A DNA stretch of 64,000 bases from Shewanella electrodiphila (GCF_023283985.1 NZ_JAKIKU010000002.1:310001-374000); one strand, 5' to 3'; numbered from the stretch's first letter, positions 46,323 to 54,889 are shown. The notes: generated from the letters alone by a model not told the origin. Numbers and translations are program-made.

Positions 46323-49128
46323 ACTAACATCTGATGAGCAAATGGTGCTTGAGCGCGTAGTCGCAAAGCCCGAATTACAGCCGCATTTTTTCGGTAAGAT
46401 TAAGAATCTGAAGTGGTTTGGTGCGTTAAAAGAAAAAGGGTTGTTAGAGCCATCATTGAACCCACTCCCTGTTAATACAGAGGGCGATTACTGGAGTGTG
46501 CCCTCTTGGCCATTGACAGAGTATTTGGTTCGTTCTGCTGAAGTGTTATTGCTAGAGGAGAATGTTGAGCATGCCAAAGCATACCTGACATTAATCCGGG
46601 AAGTGGCAGCTTATGCAAAGGTTAATGGTGATGGTAATCACCGCACCTGGTGGCAGTTCTCGAAGGTATTGAAGTTGTTGCCTGTTGCGCTTGTATCACC
46701 AGAGGATATAGAGCTTTGTGATTTTTGGTTGGGTGACCGTTTCGATCGATTTTTAATAGCTAAAGAGTTAGGTGAATGGCTAGAGCTATTGCTAGATGCA
46801 CCAGATGAACACTCACATCAACTTGCCATGTTACTGCTCGATAAATTGTTCTTAGTCGCTGAAAGTCAAAGTAAGTATGATGCCAATAAGAAAGAGCCGA
46901 CGATTCGAATTGATAAGTACTGGGCTGGTAAGTTGGTTGAAAAGGTTGCGAGTAAAGCCGGGGCCGTTCTTGGGCAACAAGCGGTAGAACTATTCGAGGT
47001 TAGGCTTTGCCAAATTTTAGATATTAGCGGCAATGATAAGTGGTCTGTTATCTGGCGTCATGCCATAGAGAAGCATGAGCAAGATTCAGGTAGAGATGAT
47101 CTTGTCGATATTTTGCTTGATGCATACAGAGATGCTTTTTTAGCGTGGTACCAAGGAGAAAGAGGTGCAGATACTGAAGCCAATTTGCAGAACGCATTGG
47201 ACAGTCCGTATCAGGTTATACAGCGCACCGCTATTTATGTAGCCTATGAAAAATATTGGCTCTTGCACCCTGATACCGTTGCTAAAATTATTACTCCTGC
47301 ATTTTTTAAAGATAAATACCGTTATGAGCTATGGACTTTATTGAACAAGCACTTTAATGAATTTGATGAGCCATTAAAGCAATCCACATTGCAAATAATC
47401 GATGATCAATCTTTTTTCGATGATGACGGTAATGTTGAAAAAAGGCCGACCGCATACCATCAGTCGTTATGGTATTCAGCGATAAAGGATAATGACGCCT
47501 CAGCGAAAGCCTTATATGACAAGTGTGTGGGAGTTACTGAAAAAGAGCCTGAACATCCAAGTTTTTCGAGCTATTCTAGCGTTAGTGTTGGTACGCATGA
47601 ATCTCCTGTGAGCTTGGTTGAGTTGAAAGTAATGCTTCAAGAACCTGAAAAGATGGTTAACTTTTTAAATGATTATGATCATGTGGGCCATTTTAATGAG
47701 CCGGGGATAGAAGGCCTAGTAAAGGCATTTGGTGAACTCATTGAAGCGGAAGGTAAGGAGATATTTAACCACTGCCAGCATTTATTGTTGCTAAAACCTC
47801 ATTACTTGCATGAGATCTTTGCTGCTTTTGATAGATTTTGGAATGCGAAACAAGAGCTAGATTGGCCTACTATCTGGCCCAAACTGCTTAACTTTGCGTA
47901 TGAGACACTGATTCAAGATGGTTTTTGGAGTACTCCTGTAAATGAACCTTATGGGGTGTTTATCGGTGATTCGCATTGGGTTGTGAGCAAGCTAGGTTAT
48001 TTAATTCAGGCGGGCTGTAAGAAAGATAATCACGCTTTGGGCATAGCTAATATAGGTGCTGCAAAGAAAGTTATAGAGCTAATATTGCAAAGGCAACCAG
48101 GTGAAGAATTTGAACTAGATGCTGATGCAGTTTCTGTGGCTATCAATAGCCCCAGAGGTCGATGCTTAGAGGCTTATATTAATTTAGCTTTGTATGAGTG
48201 TCGCAACCTGAAGGCTAACACTGCTGACCATACTGCTGCCTGGCAAAGTTATGAGGCAGTGTTCTGGTGTGAGCTTAATAAGCCTGATAATGATGAGTTT
48301 GAGTTTGCTGCGCTAGCGCCTATGTATCTGTCCAATTTTTTATATCTTTCTGATACCTGGTTATCTGCCAATTTAGAGCAGATATTTGGCGAAAAGTGTA
48401 GCCAGCGCTGGATATGTGCACTTCAAGGTTATAGCTACGTCAATGGGTTCCATGATGAAGTTTATAGTTTATTTAAACGTAAGCAATTTTTTGAGAATCT
48501 ACTTGATAGCCCCCACTTGAATGATGAGATAAAAGACCGTTATATTCAGTTTATCGGTTATTGCCATATACACAATAAAGAGCGGTTAGGGGCTGATGGG
48601 GACCCGTTGTCATTGTTACTTGATAGATGCCATTATAAGGAACTGAAAAAGCTAATTTGGCAGCTTTGGTCCATACATGATGACGATAAACTCGAAAGTA
48701 ATGAGTTGGTATATAAACTTTGGCCCACATTAGTTGCTAGGGCTGCTCAAGGGGATAAAGAGGGGCAGTTATTAGCATCGAAATTATGCTTGTGGATTGT
48801 TTATATTGATGAGCTCGATGCCGATACTATTTCTTGGCTGTCAACTATAGCTCCTTATGCAGGTAAAGATTATAACGCTGACACCTTCTTAGAAGGGCTG
48901 GCGAGGTTAAGTGGTACATACCCGCTAGAGGTTGCTGAAATTTGGAAGTTGATGTTGACCAATTACAGTACCGTTTTTGCTGATGAATCGATACAAACAT
49001 TATTTAATAATATTTATGCAGCTAGTAAAGATGGGCAGCGAGCAGCAAGAGATATAGCTGATCTATATTTGAAGTTTGGTGCTTCTGGCATAGTTAATAT
49101 ATACCGTCAATTGGTAGAGGCTATGTGA
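46312..49128 (+). CDS. Large helical-repeat partner of the SIR2 protein (DUF4020-like)
   Basis: A 938-residue, mostly alpha-helical soluble protein with no membrane segment, no Walker motif and no nuclease motif that I can find. The N terminus (LQPHFFGKIKNLKWFGALKEKGLLEP, at genome 46378-46455) is the 'WF-x-L-x-x-x-G' opening common in large defence proteins made of helical repeats. The rest reads like HEAT/armadillo helices rich in L, W and acidic residues. From memory, a similar helical part (DUF4020) is fused to SIR2 in other bacteria, which would make this a split version. It probably senses the invader and controls the SIR2 enzyme. The 11-base overlap implies coupled translation. Confidence 0.65.
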   Translation: MTIELTSDEQMVLERVVAKPELQPHFFGKIKNLKWFGALKEKGLLEPSLNPLPVNTEGDYWSVPSWPLTEYLVRSAEVLLLEENVEHAKAYLTLIREVAAYAKVNGDGNHRTWWQFSKVLKLLPVALVSPEDIELCDFWLGDRFDRFLIAKELGEWLELLLDAPDEHSHQLAMLLLDKLFLVAESQSKYDANKKEPTIRIDKYWAGKLVEKVASKAGAVLGQQAVELFEVRLCQILDISGNDKWSVIWRHAIEKHEQDSGRDDLVDILLDAYRDAFLAWYQGERGADTEANLQNALDSPYQVIQRTAIYVAYEKYWLLHPDTVAKIITPAFFKDKYRYELWTLLNKHFNEFDEPLKQSTLQIIDDQSFFDDDGNVEKRPTAYHQSLWYSAIKDNDASAKALYDKCVGVTEKEPEHPSFSSYSSVSVGTHESPVSLVELKVMLQEPEKMVNFLNDYDHVGHFNEPGIEGLVKAFGELIEAEGKEIFNHCQHLLLLKPHYLHEIFAAFDRFWNAKQELDWPTIWPKLLNFAYETLIQDGFWSTPVNEPYGVFIGDSHWVVSKLGYLIQAGCKKDNHALGIANIGAAKKVIELILQRQPGEEFELDADAVSVAINSPRGRCLEAYINLALYECRNLKANTADHTAAWQSYEAVFWCELNKPDNDEFEFAALAPMYLSNFLYLSDTWLSANLEQIFGEKCSQRWICALQGYSYVNGFHDEVYSLFKRKQFFENLLDSPHLNDEIKDRYIQFIGYCHIHNKERLGADGDPLSLLLDRCHYKELKKLIWQLWSIHDDDKLESNELVYKLWPTLVARAAQGDKEGQLLASKLCLWIVYIDELDADTISWLSTIAPYAGKDYNADTFLEGLARLSGTYPLEVAEIWKLMLTNYSTVFADESIQTLFNNIYAASKDGQRAARDIADLYLKFGASGIVNIYRQLVEAM

Positions 49129-49207
49129 AATACATTTTTAATGTTGTTAAGGCCTAGCGTTCTTATGCGAAGCCCCATATTTGTGTAGCCCATTTTTCTT
49201 GACTGCT

Positions 49208-49309
49208 TTAGCCTTGTTCAGGCTGGTGGATATGAACACTCCACCAACACATAAGTTCTCTGCGCCGCTCAATGTAGTCGGCGCGTTTATATGCCGCTCT
49301 TACGGTGTT
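49208..49309 (-). pseudogene. C-terminal scrap of a P4-type tyrosine integrase
   Basis: The minus strand reads NTVRAAYKRADYIERRREL followed by MCWWSVHIHQPEQG and a stop. This lines up with the last active-site segment of the intact integrase at 59117-60364 (NQVRSAYNRTDYLERRRPM, then MFWWSGHI), including the catalytic tyrosine in AAYKR. Homology stops abruptly where the GGGGTCAGAG repeat begins. Only about 33 codons remain, so it is a relic of a separate integration event. Confidence 0.8.
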
Positions 49310-49318
49310 CAAAATAAA

Positions 49319-49370
49319 TGGGGTCAGAGTATGAGGGATCCCCATGAATTTAATAACATGTTTGTGGTTC
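49319..49370 (+). repeat. GGGGTCAGAG repeat, copy 1
   Basis: Begins TGGGGTCAGAG, has GGATCCCCAT and continues AATTTAATAACATGTTTG to GGTTC. A second, longer copy lies at 50497-50567 in the same orientation. The ends can fold into an imperfect GGGG/CCCC hairpin. Similar 'GGGGTCAGAG' elements are scattered in many gammaproteobacteria, often near Y1 transposases (from memory). Confidence 0.75.
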
Positions 49371-49476
49371 CTGAGTTAAGCTTTCAGTGTCTTGATAGTT
49401 ATCTGCCTAAATAAGTGGCTCAGAGTTAAATTTTCTTTATTTATACCTACAGAATACTAGCTGAATGAAAATTGAA

Positions 49477-49509
49477 AGCCCCGATACCTATAGGTTTCGG
49501 GGCTCTTTT
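49477..49509. terminator. Terminator, probably for the minus-strand gene at 49539
   Basis: AGCCCCGA/TCGGGGCT stem with an inner ACCTATAGGT palindrome; T-rich on both exits. Confidence 0.8.
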
Positions 49510-49538
49510 AGAATTGAAAAGTGTTATTTAGTTTAAGT

Positions 49539-50366
49539 TTACTCAGAACTGATCTTTTCTTTGTAACAACTTTCAAAGGACTTTTCAGTTTGTCTTTTAC
49601 AATCAATATTAATTAATGAGTATTCAAGAAGTAAGTTTCGGTTTGTTGGGAAGACTATAGTTATTGCATCTAAAATAGGGAAGGTATCTTCCATATTGGA
49701 TCTTTCTATAGATTCTAAAAGCTTTAAGCAACCTTCATATCCTGATTCAATACCTTTGAGTATAATCCCTTGTTCTACAAAACCTGGACAATGTAGAGCC
49801 TTTTGGAATTTTGTAATTCTTTCAGAATGTTGATTCATGTATTCATAGTATTTCTGCTCTTCAATTTTGGGGGCTGTTATATGAGAAAGTGACGCAGAGC
49901 CGAAGATTTGATACATCAAAGGAAGGTAAGTACTGTAATGTATAGAAAGAAGGGATATGTCATCTCTTAATTTTTCGTGTCCCAGTCGAATGGTATTAAT
50001 TTTTTCTTCTAAAGTAATATATATGACTTGGCGATCAGCAGGACTTCCAACTGAATCCTTAGATTTTTTAATATAATCTAATAGCAAAAAGGGGATGATG
50101 GCTTCTTCAAACATTACTTCTTGTCTAGTTAGCCTCGCACTGGTCAATTTTGACTGCATTCTTGTAAAAACTTCTTCGACCCTTTGCGCTCTTTCGATAA
50201 GCTTAATCTCTTCTTGTCGAGCTGTATAAGTTTGTTCAAATTGCATACCTAAATAAGCTAAAAAAACTCCAGTCAGTGCTATAAGTATATTGGCTAATTC
50301 AGGTATCGTTATTATTCGAAGTCCAGCAGCTATCTTTCTTCTGCTCCACCTAGAGTATTCAAACAC
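49539..50366 (-). CDS. Unknown membrane-anchored helical protein
   Basis: A 275-residue protein with one membrane helix at about 25-44 (IPELANILIALTGVFLAYLG) and then a long, charged, helical part with likely coiled coil at 50-80 (EQTYTARQEEIKLIERAQRV). Two cysteine-containing segments occur near the C terminus (CPGFVEQG, EGCLKLLES, plus CKRQ and SCYKE). I recognise no family. It is AT-rich, stands alone, and is bracketed by the two direct repeats, so it is accessory DNA. A defence or cell-envelope role is possible but unsupported. Confidence 0.6.
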   Translation of the reverse strand: MFEYSRWSRRKIAAGLRIITIPELANILIALTGVFLAYLGMQFEQTYTARQEEIKLIERAQRVEEVFTRMQSKLTSARLTRQEVMFEEAIIPFLLLDYIKKSKDSVGSPADRQVIYITLEEKINTIRLGHEKLRDDISLLSIHYSTYLPLMYQIFGSASLSHITAPKIEEQKYYEYMNQHSERITKFQKALHCPGFVEQGIILKGIESGYEGCLKLLESIERSNMEDTFPILDAITIVFPTNRNLLLEYSLINIDCKRQTEKSFESCYKEKISSE

Positions 50367-50496
50367 ATATCACCTCAACTTCAACTTTGAATTGGTGTTA
50401 AGTTTGTCACAATTGCCTAACAAGGGCTAGTTGGTAGCTAACTATACTTAAATTACTTAGTGTATTTGCTAAGTATAAACCGTAGCCAGTAATAAG

Positions 50497-50567
50497 TGGG
50501 GTCAGAGAAAATAATTGGGTTCAGGGTCTGACGGATCCCCACTAATTTAATAGGATGCTTGCGGTTC
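50497..50567 (+). repeat. GGGGTCAGAG repeat, copy 2
   Basis: Shares TGGGGTCAGAG, GGATCCCCA and AATTTAATA..ATG.TTG.GGTTC with copy 1, but has about 19 extra bases in the middle that contain a second GGGTTCAGGGTCTGA. Confidence 0.75.
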
Positions 50568-50589
50568 TTTTACAAAATCCTGCAGCATT

Positions 50590-50957
50590 TTAATCCCTAA
50601 TTGCCGGTGCGACTTCCACGAAGCTTGCTAGTGGTGCTTGATGTTCACGGTCGACGTCAAGTTTTTTAGATGCATTTGTGTAATCATTTTCTCTAAGCGC
50701 TAATTTTCATCCAGAAGAGGATTGTTTTTCCAAGTTTGCTTAGTCGTTACACCAAAATTAAGAACATCAACTTCATAAGTAACCCAGTCAGCATATTGCG
50801 TTTTTTTATTTTGGAATAAAGCATATAAGCGCTCGAAGATTACGATATTCCCTTCTATTTCAAAGCTAGGGCATCCAACAGGACAGTTAGGAGTACGTAT
50901 TTCAGTTGCTTGAACAGAAGCACAAAGCAGTACAAGTAAGACTATCTATCTTTTCAT
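50590..50957 (-). pseudogene. Decayed DNA/RNA non-specific endonuclease (Serratia nuclease type)
   Basis: The minus strand starts MKR, then a stop, then a good signal-peptide-like IVLLVLLCASVQA followed by RTPNCPVGCPSFE and YADWVTYEVDVLNFG, the start of a Serratia/NucA-type secreted nuclease. A second stop follows DEN. After a frame change the strand reads VDREHQAPLASF, which is the family's catalytic DRGH-Q-x-PLASF block with Gly changed to Glu. It ends at a stop soon after. Two nonsense codons, a frameshift, an active-site change and loss of the C-terminal half make it a dead gene. Confidence 0.75.
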
Positions 50958-51414
50958 TATAAAATCCATTTCAGAGCATATAGCATATATTGAAAACTAA
51001 CTTATATTTTGAAACACAGATAATCTGTTTTATGTATAAACGAACCCTGATAACAGAAGTGCGAAAACCTATTTTAAAATAGAATATTTCTATTGCTCGT
51101 TGTTTCCCTCAAATTGTTACTGCCTCATTATCATTTAGAACAATGACTCATTCTAACTTTGTGTTTCTGTGTTTGCCTTATATTTACTAATGCAGAAAGC
51201 AAAAAATATGGCTAATGGTTTCAGTTACAAGGTAATGAAGCGCCTATTCATATCTAGTAAGGTTCTAGAACTACACCTAGACAATGGCCCCTCAGGCACA
51301 TGAAACGCTACACTTTATAACCTAGGCCGCACTCAAACCCTGCATAAATAAGTCGTAAGGTGAATATTAATGATTGTGTTAAAAATAAAACCATTATTTT
51401 AAATGTGGAGGCCA
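50958..51414. other. Gap between two pseudogenes
   Basis: About 450 AT-rich bases with no supportable gene on either strand. A short stretch at 51240-51345 is less AT-rich and may be a remnant, but I cannot identify it. Confidence 0.45.
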
Positions 51415-52394
51415 TTAACGAATTGGATAGCTAAAAAAGTTCGTACTACACCTGGGACACTGGTCACTATGTTGGTTGAAATTGAAATCAAGATGACATC
51501 TACTACAACGGTACATTGAGCTAGTTTTTATTTGATTACCAGCTACAGCCTGATAAATACAACGGGTTTTCTTTATCTTGCTTTGGTAATCAATCAATTC
51601 TTGTGCGCTTATCCCTGCAATAGTTTGTGCTTCACTATTATAGGTCATTCCGTTATTTGCCTCTCTTTCAAAATCGGCTTCTATTTCGCTCATTGGTGCA
51701 GGTTTAAATTGATTAGCTTGTTTATGCTCGGCAATGAGTTGTTGTTCTCGCTCCGTAGCTAACACATCGGCTTTTCGTTTCAATGCATCTTCCCGAACAT
51801 GCCAATACCAAGTTTTAATTGCTGCCTGCTCTGTTATTAGCGTTACAAGCTGTGATGCATAACCATTGTTGTTCTTTGATGTTGAACTAAGTCTTAGGTT
51901 AGATATGTCGAGTACAATAATACCACTCAAATTCAGTGTATTTCAGGTATATGAGTTCTACCTTCATACTTAATAAATATAGCGAGTGAGTGGCCTTCAA
52001 TTTTTACTACAGCATCAAAGCCTTTTTTTTCAAGTTCAACGTCAAATTGTGGTCTTGAAAGTGTTTGTGCTTTAGTCACAATAATTGGTTCTTGGGTTTT
52101 GTAGTACCGTAGTGTGTAGTCAGGCAAAGTAAGTGATGAAGTGGTGTTGATAATTTGCTTGAGCATCAATCTCAAGGCCACAGGATAGGATAGTTCGCAT
52201 TCTTTATATTGTTGTTCATCTTTAAAAGCTGGATCATGTGCAAAATGGCTCTCATGGCCTTCTTTGCAATGCCTAGCTATCAACGGTGTTTGGCAAGCAG
52301 GACAAATACATTCACAAGCTTTTCCTCGCGCCACACTGAGAACATCAACCAACAATGCAGTTTCTTTGTGATATGCGAAAGGTATTAGAGCCAT
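51415..52394 (-). pseudogene. CoiA-like zinc-motif protein, split by a frameshift
   Basis: Two adjoining minus-strand frames make one protein of about 325 residues. The first (52394 down to 51933) has CECICPACQTPLIARH and HESHFAHDP, the Cys/His pattern of CoiA-like competence proteins, and ends IPEIH-stop. One base away the other frame reads LNLSGIIVLDISNLRL and continues to a C-terminal zinc ribbon (CSRCHLDFNF, CPRC). A single-base deletion near 51935 explains the break. It may be dead, or rescued by frameshifting. Role unknown; CoiA relatives act in DNA uptake and often carry nuclease-like domains. Confidence 0.65.
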
Positions 52395-52577
52395 ATTCGA
52401 TTATATTTTATTGTTCTATTGATATTTATAATAATAACGGCTTTGGGTTTCTTTACAAAGTCGGGGGTAAATTAATAACCAATTGGAGTTATGTTTGTAG
52501 TTTTTCAATAATCACATTCGTTATTAAGTTTACAAATAACCGTATTAATGTAATAGCTCATTCAAATTTGCAGTAGA

Positions 52578-52916
52578 TCAGTTTTGCTTCATCGTTAGAC
52601 AATACCTGCGGTATTCGTTTAGGGGCTTTGCATAGGTAAATTGTAACTCATTGGACTCAACTTTTAATACATGGCGACAAGCAAATACAATGGCACATAG
52701 GGCCTGTTTCTGGGTGCTCGCCGACACTTCACACTCGACTGCTAAAAAGCAGAGAAATTGTTCAATCAAAGCGGGGCTTATATCAGTGCCATGACGAATA
52801 TTACAATGTCGAATGAAATAACGATTCCGATAGAGGTAGGATTTTTCTGTTTGATAGCTGTAATGGCGTACCCTGATCTCTGCCCGTATAGCCTCCAAAA
52901 GTGTTAATTGCCCCAT
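52578..52916 (-). pseudogene. intI (fragment): N-terminal fragment of an integron integrase
   Basis: The 112 residues from the ATG at 52916 match the N-terminal SAM-like core-binding domain of IntI: TLLEAIRAEIRVRHYSYQTE, then YFIRHCNIRH, FLCFLAVECEVSASTQ and KQALCAIVFACRHVL. The frame stops at about the point where IntI reads 'LT-R-x-E', so the catalytic domain with the R-H-R-Y residues and the IntI-specific patch is missing. It faces away from the cassette array, as in real integrons, so the attI site should lie between 52917 and about 53570. Confidence 0.82.
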
Positions 52917-53211
52917 AACCGTCGCCTTAACAGTGAACTGTATATATATACAGTTATAGTTCAAGTTGAGATAATTACTATGAAAAAGATGCATAAATTG
53001 TTGGATTGGCGCATCGATAATACTAACCTTTAAATATTAACTCATTATTATCAATAGTTTGTAATATATGTAAAAGTGCTATGCAGACCTCGTAAACACC
53101 TATGCATCTTTTTATCTGCTAAATTGTCATTTTTAACCTGTATTTTTTGTTAAATAATATATTTACAACAAATACTTACAAGTGATATTTTGAAGAAAAG
53201 ACTTACAAGAA
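52917..53211. other. Expected attI/promoter region of the degenerate integron
   Basis: Non-coding, very AT-rich. ACTTACAAG occurs at 53174-53182 and 53201-53209, 27 bases apart, in the place where attI direct repeats would be. A GTTAAAT (fits GTTRRRY) is at 53149. These hints are weak because the motifs are short. Confidence 0.3.
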
Positions 53212-53565
53212 AGCAGGAGGTTATCCTGCTGCTAATCAATAAGCTGTTCTTGACCTGCGGTAGACGATTTTTTAGTAAAAAGAAGTGATATTTTAGTCTA
53301 GCCGAGGGAGTAGATAGAACCAAACGTGATGGAAGAAACGCCTATTTTATGGTAGCTTGAAGGCACTTGCTAAGGCTCGTAAAGCGTAGCTTTTAAAGAG
53401 ACCTGCAATTGACTTCAAGTAAAGAAGCGATGCTTCCCTCACGCCGCAGGGGGGCTTCAATTAAGCCCCAAGGGCATGGAATATGAACTCACGGATTGAG
53501 TAGCGATAACCTCCTCTCTCCGAAGTAAAGAACAACCCGTTACATGAGACCTACGGCTCATGAAC
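53212..53565 (+). ncRNA. Candidate large structured RNA at the head of the cassette array
   Basis: No gene, but dense base pairing. AGGAGGTTATC (53215-53225) is perfectly complementary to GATAACCTCCT (53505-53515), 290 bases away, and can alternatively form a local hairpin AGCAGGA/TCCTGCT. Inside are GAAGC/GCTTC (53424-53436) and GGGGCTT/AAGCCCC (53451-53469); at the end GTT-CATGAG/CTCATG-AAC (53539-53565). It is less AT-rich than its surroundings. The layout recalls HEARO/omega-type RNAs linked to IscB elements, but no IscB gene follows, so the family is only a guess. Confidence 0.45.
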
Positions 53566-53590
53566 TATGATCGTTATGTGTATTGAGAGT

Positions 53591-53869
53591 ATGGATAAAC
53601 CTCGAATCAAAGTAGACTTTAATGAGCGAATGGAGCCTGATCTTGTTCTAATATCTAAAACGGATGAAAGAACTGACTCTGAAGGTAATATTATTAAGCT
53701 TTCCACAGGTACTTTTGTTTATCTTTATGAGTACAACAAATATGATGATGGCGAAGAGGAGTATCTCTTTGCAGAAGGTTTTGTTGAGTTGAACGATAAG
53801 CTCATGAATAAACACGCTAAATGGAGCTGTCGGATTAACGATAAAGGCATTGTGGCAAAATACACATAA
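53591..53869 (+). CDS. Integron cassette 1: small acidic protein
   Basis: A 92-residue protein starting at the ATG at 53591 (GAGAG six bases upstream). It opens KPRIKVDFNERMEPDLVLIS, an opening that I recall in cassette proteins of Vibrio and Shewanella integrons, and continues with STGTFVYLYEYNKYDDGEEE and KWSCRIND. It is soluble, acidic and beta-rich. Function unknown. The stop codon TAA is the start of attC1, as usual for cassettes. Confidence 0.75.
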   Translation: MDKPRIKVDFNERMEPDLVLISKTDERTDSEGNIIKLSTGTFVYLYEYNKYDDGEEEYLFAEGFVELNDKLMNKHAKWSCRINDKGIVAKYT

Positions 53870-53961
53870 CAAGCAATTCAACAGGACAAAAAACAGTTGG
53901 TTTTGCTCCTGCGTCGCTAATTTTAACCAACTATTTTTTGCCCGTTAATGTGGGCGTTAGC
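53866..53961 (+). repeat. attC1 recombination site
   Basis: Starts TAACAAGC at the gene stop and ends GGGCGTTAGC. In between, CAAAAAACAGTTGGTT pairs with AACCAACTATTTTTTG with one mismatch, giving the extruded hairpin typical of attC. Confidence 0.88.
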
Positions 53962-53987
53962 TACCCATCAATGAACATGGACGTAAT

Positions 53988-54776
53988 ATGAAAGTTTTAT
54001 TTATCTTATCAATTATTTTCTTTTCTACATTCAGCAATGCTGTAGTGAAGAGACATGATGTTCCTCCTGAAAATTATGTCATTGATAAAAAGCCTGAATA
54101 TCTAATAGATATGCCCCATGAAGGACATGGAGTATTAATAAATTCACAATGGGTTGTAACTGTAGCACACACTATATTTTATGATTATGTTGGTAAGGAT
54201 TTATTAATTGGTTCAAAAGTGTATGAAATTGAAAGCGTTCATATACACCCAGATTACACTCAACCTAATAAAGATTTACTTAAAGGTGATTTAGCGCCAC
54301 TAATGAATTTTTTCGAATCTAGAAGTGATATAGCGTTAATCAAATTAACTTCAACTGTTAGTGGTGTAGAACCAATCAATATATATTCTGGTAAAAGTGA
54401 AATAGACAAAACAATTACAGTCTATGGTAGGGGAGCTACTGGGAACGGATTAACTGGGGAAGATCCAGACACTAAATCACTTCGTGTGATGAACCAGTTT
54501 CAAAATATTGTTGAAAGTGCGAAAGGTAACTGGTTAGCATTTAACTTTGACGAACCAGAAAATGCATTACCACTTGAAGGTATGCATGGTTCAGGAGATA
54601 GCGGTGGTGCTTCTGTTATCTTTCAAGAAGGTGTTCCTTTTCTTGTAGGTTTATCAAGTTGGCAGTTAGGGCATGGCGATATATCTGATTTTAAAGGTGG
54701 TTTGTATGGTACTACAGCTTATCAAGTTAGGGTGTCAAATTACCATGACTGGATATTAGGTGTATTGGGTAGCTAA
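53988..54776 (+). CDS. Integron cassette 2: secreted trypsin-like serine protease
   Basis: A 262-residue precursor with a signal peptide ending near SNA-VV (residue 18). The chymotrypsin-fold triad is visible: His61 in VVTVAHTIF, Asp114 in SRSDIALIKL and Ser205 in GSGDSGGASV. No extra domain follows, and the C terminus ends in the usual final helix (YHDWILGVLG). It would act outside the cytoplasm. Substrate unknown. A protease in an integron cassette is uncommon. The ATG at 53988 follows attC1 by 26 bases, and attC2 begins at its stop. Confidence 0.88.
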   Translation: MKVLFILSIIFFSTFSNAVVKRHDVPPENYVIDKKPEYLIDMPHEGHGVLINSQWVVTVAHTIFYDYVGKDLLIGSKVYEIESVHIHPDYTQPNKDLLKGDLAPLMNFFESRSDIALIKLTSTVSGVEPINIYSGKSEIDKTITVYGRGATGNGLTGEDPDTKSLRVMNQFQNIVESAKGNWLAFNFDEPENALPLEGMHGSGDSGGASVIFQEGVPFLVGLSSWQLGHGDISDFKGGLYGTTAYQVRVSNYHDWILGVLGS

Positions 54777-54867
54777 CAAGCTGTTAAACAAGGACAAAAC
54801 AGTTGTTTTTGGCTCCTTCGCCGCTTATTTTAACCAACTATTTTATTGCCTGTTAATAGGGCGTTAT
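54774..54867 (+). repeat. attC2 recombination site
   Basis: Starts TAACAAGC at the protease stop and ends AGGGCGTTAT. The arms CAAAACAGTTG and CAACTATTTTATTG are complementary with small bulges. Confidence 0.88.
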
Positions 54868-54889
54868 ATTCTTCGGGTAAATTTGTTCT

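Noticed and set aside
49181..49414. A 77-residue plus-strand frame
   Set aside because: It is antisense to the integrase scar and runs into the GGGGTCAGAG repeat, so it has no independent support.
52355..52576. A 73-residue plus-strand frame
   Set aside because: It overlaps the start of the CoiA-like gene in the opposite direction and has no recognisable domain or ribosome site.
53212..53565. A group II intron tail at an attC site
   Set aside because: I do not find the typical domain V hairpin or a reverse transcriptase gene, so the intron reading has no support.
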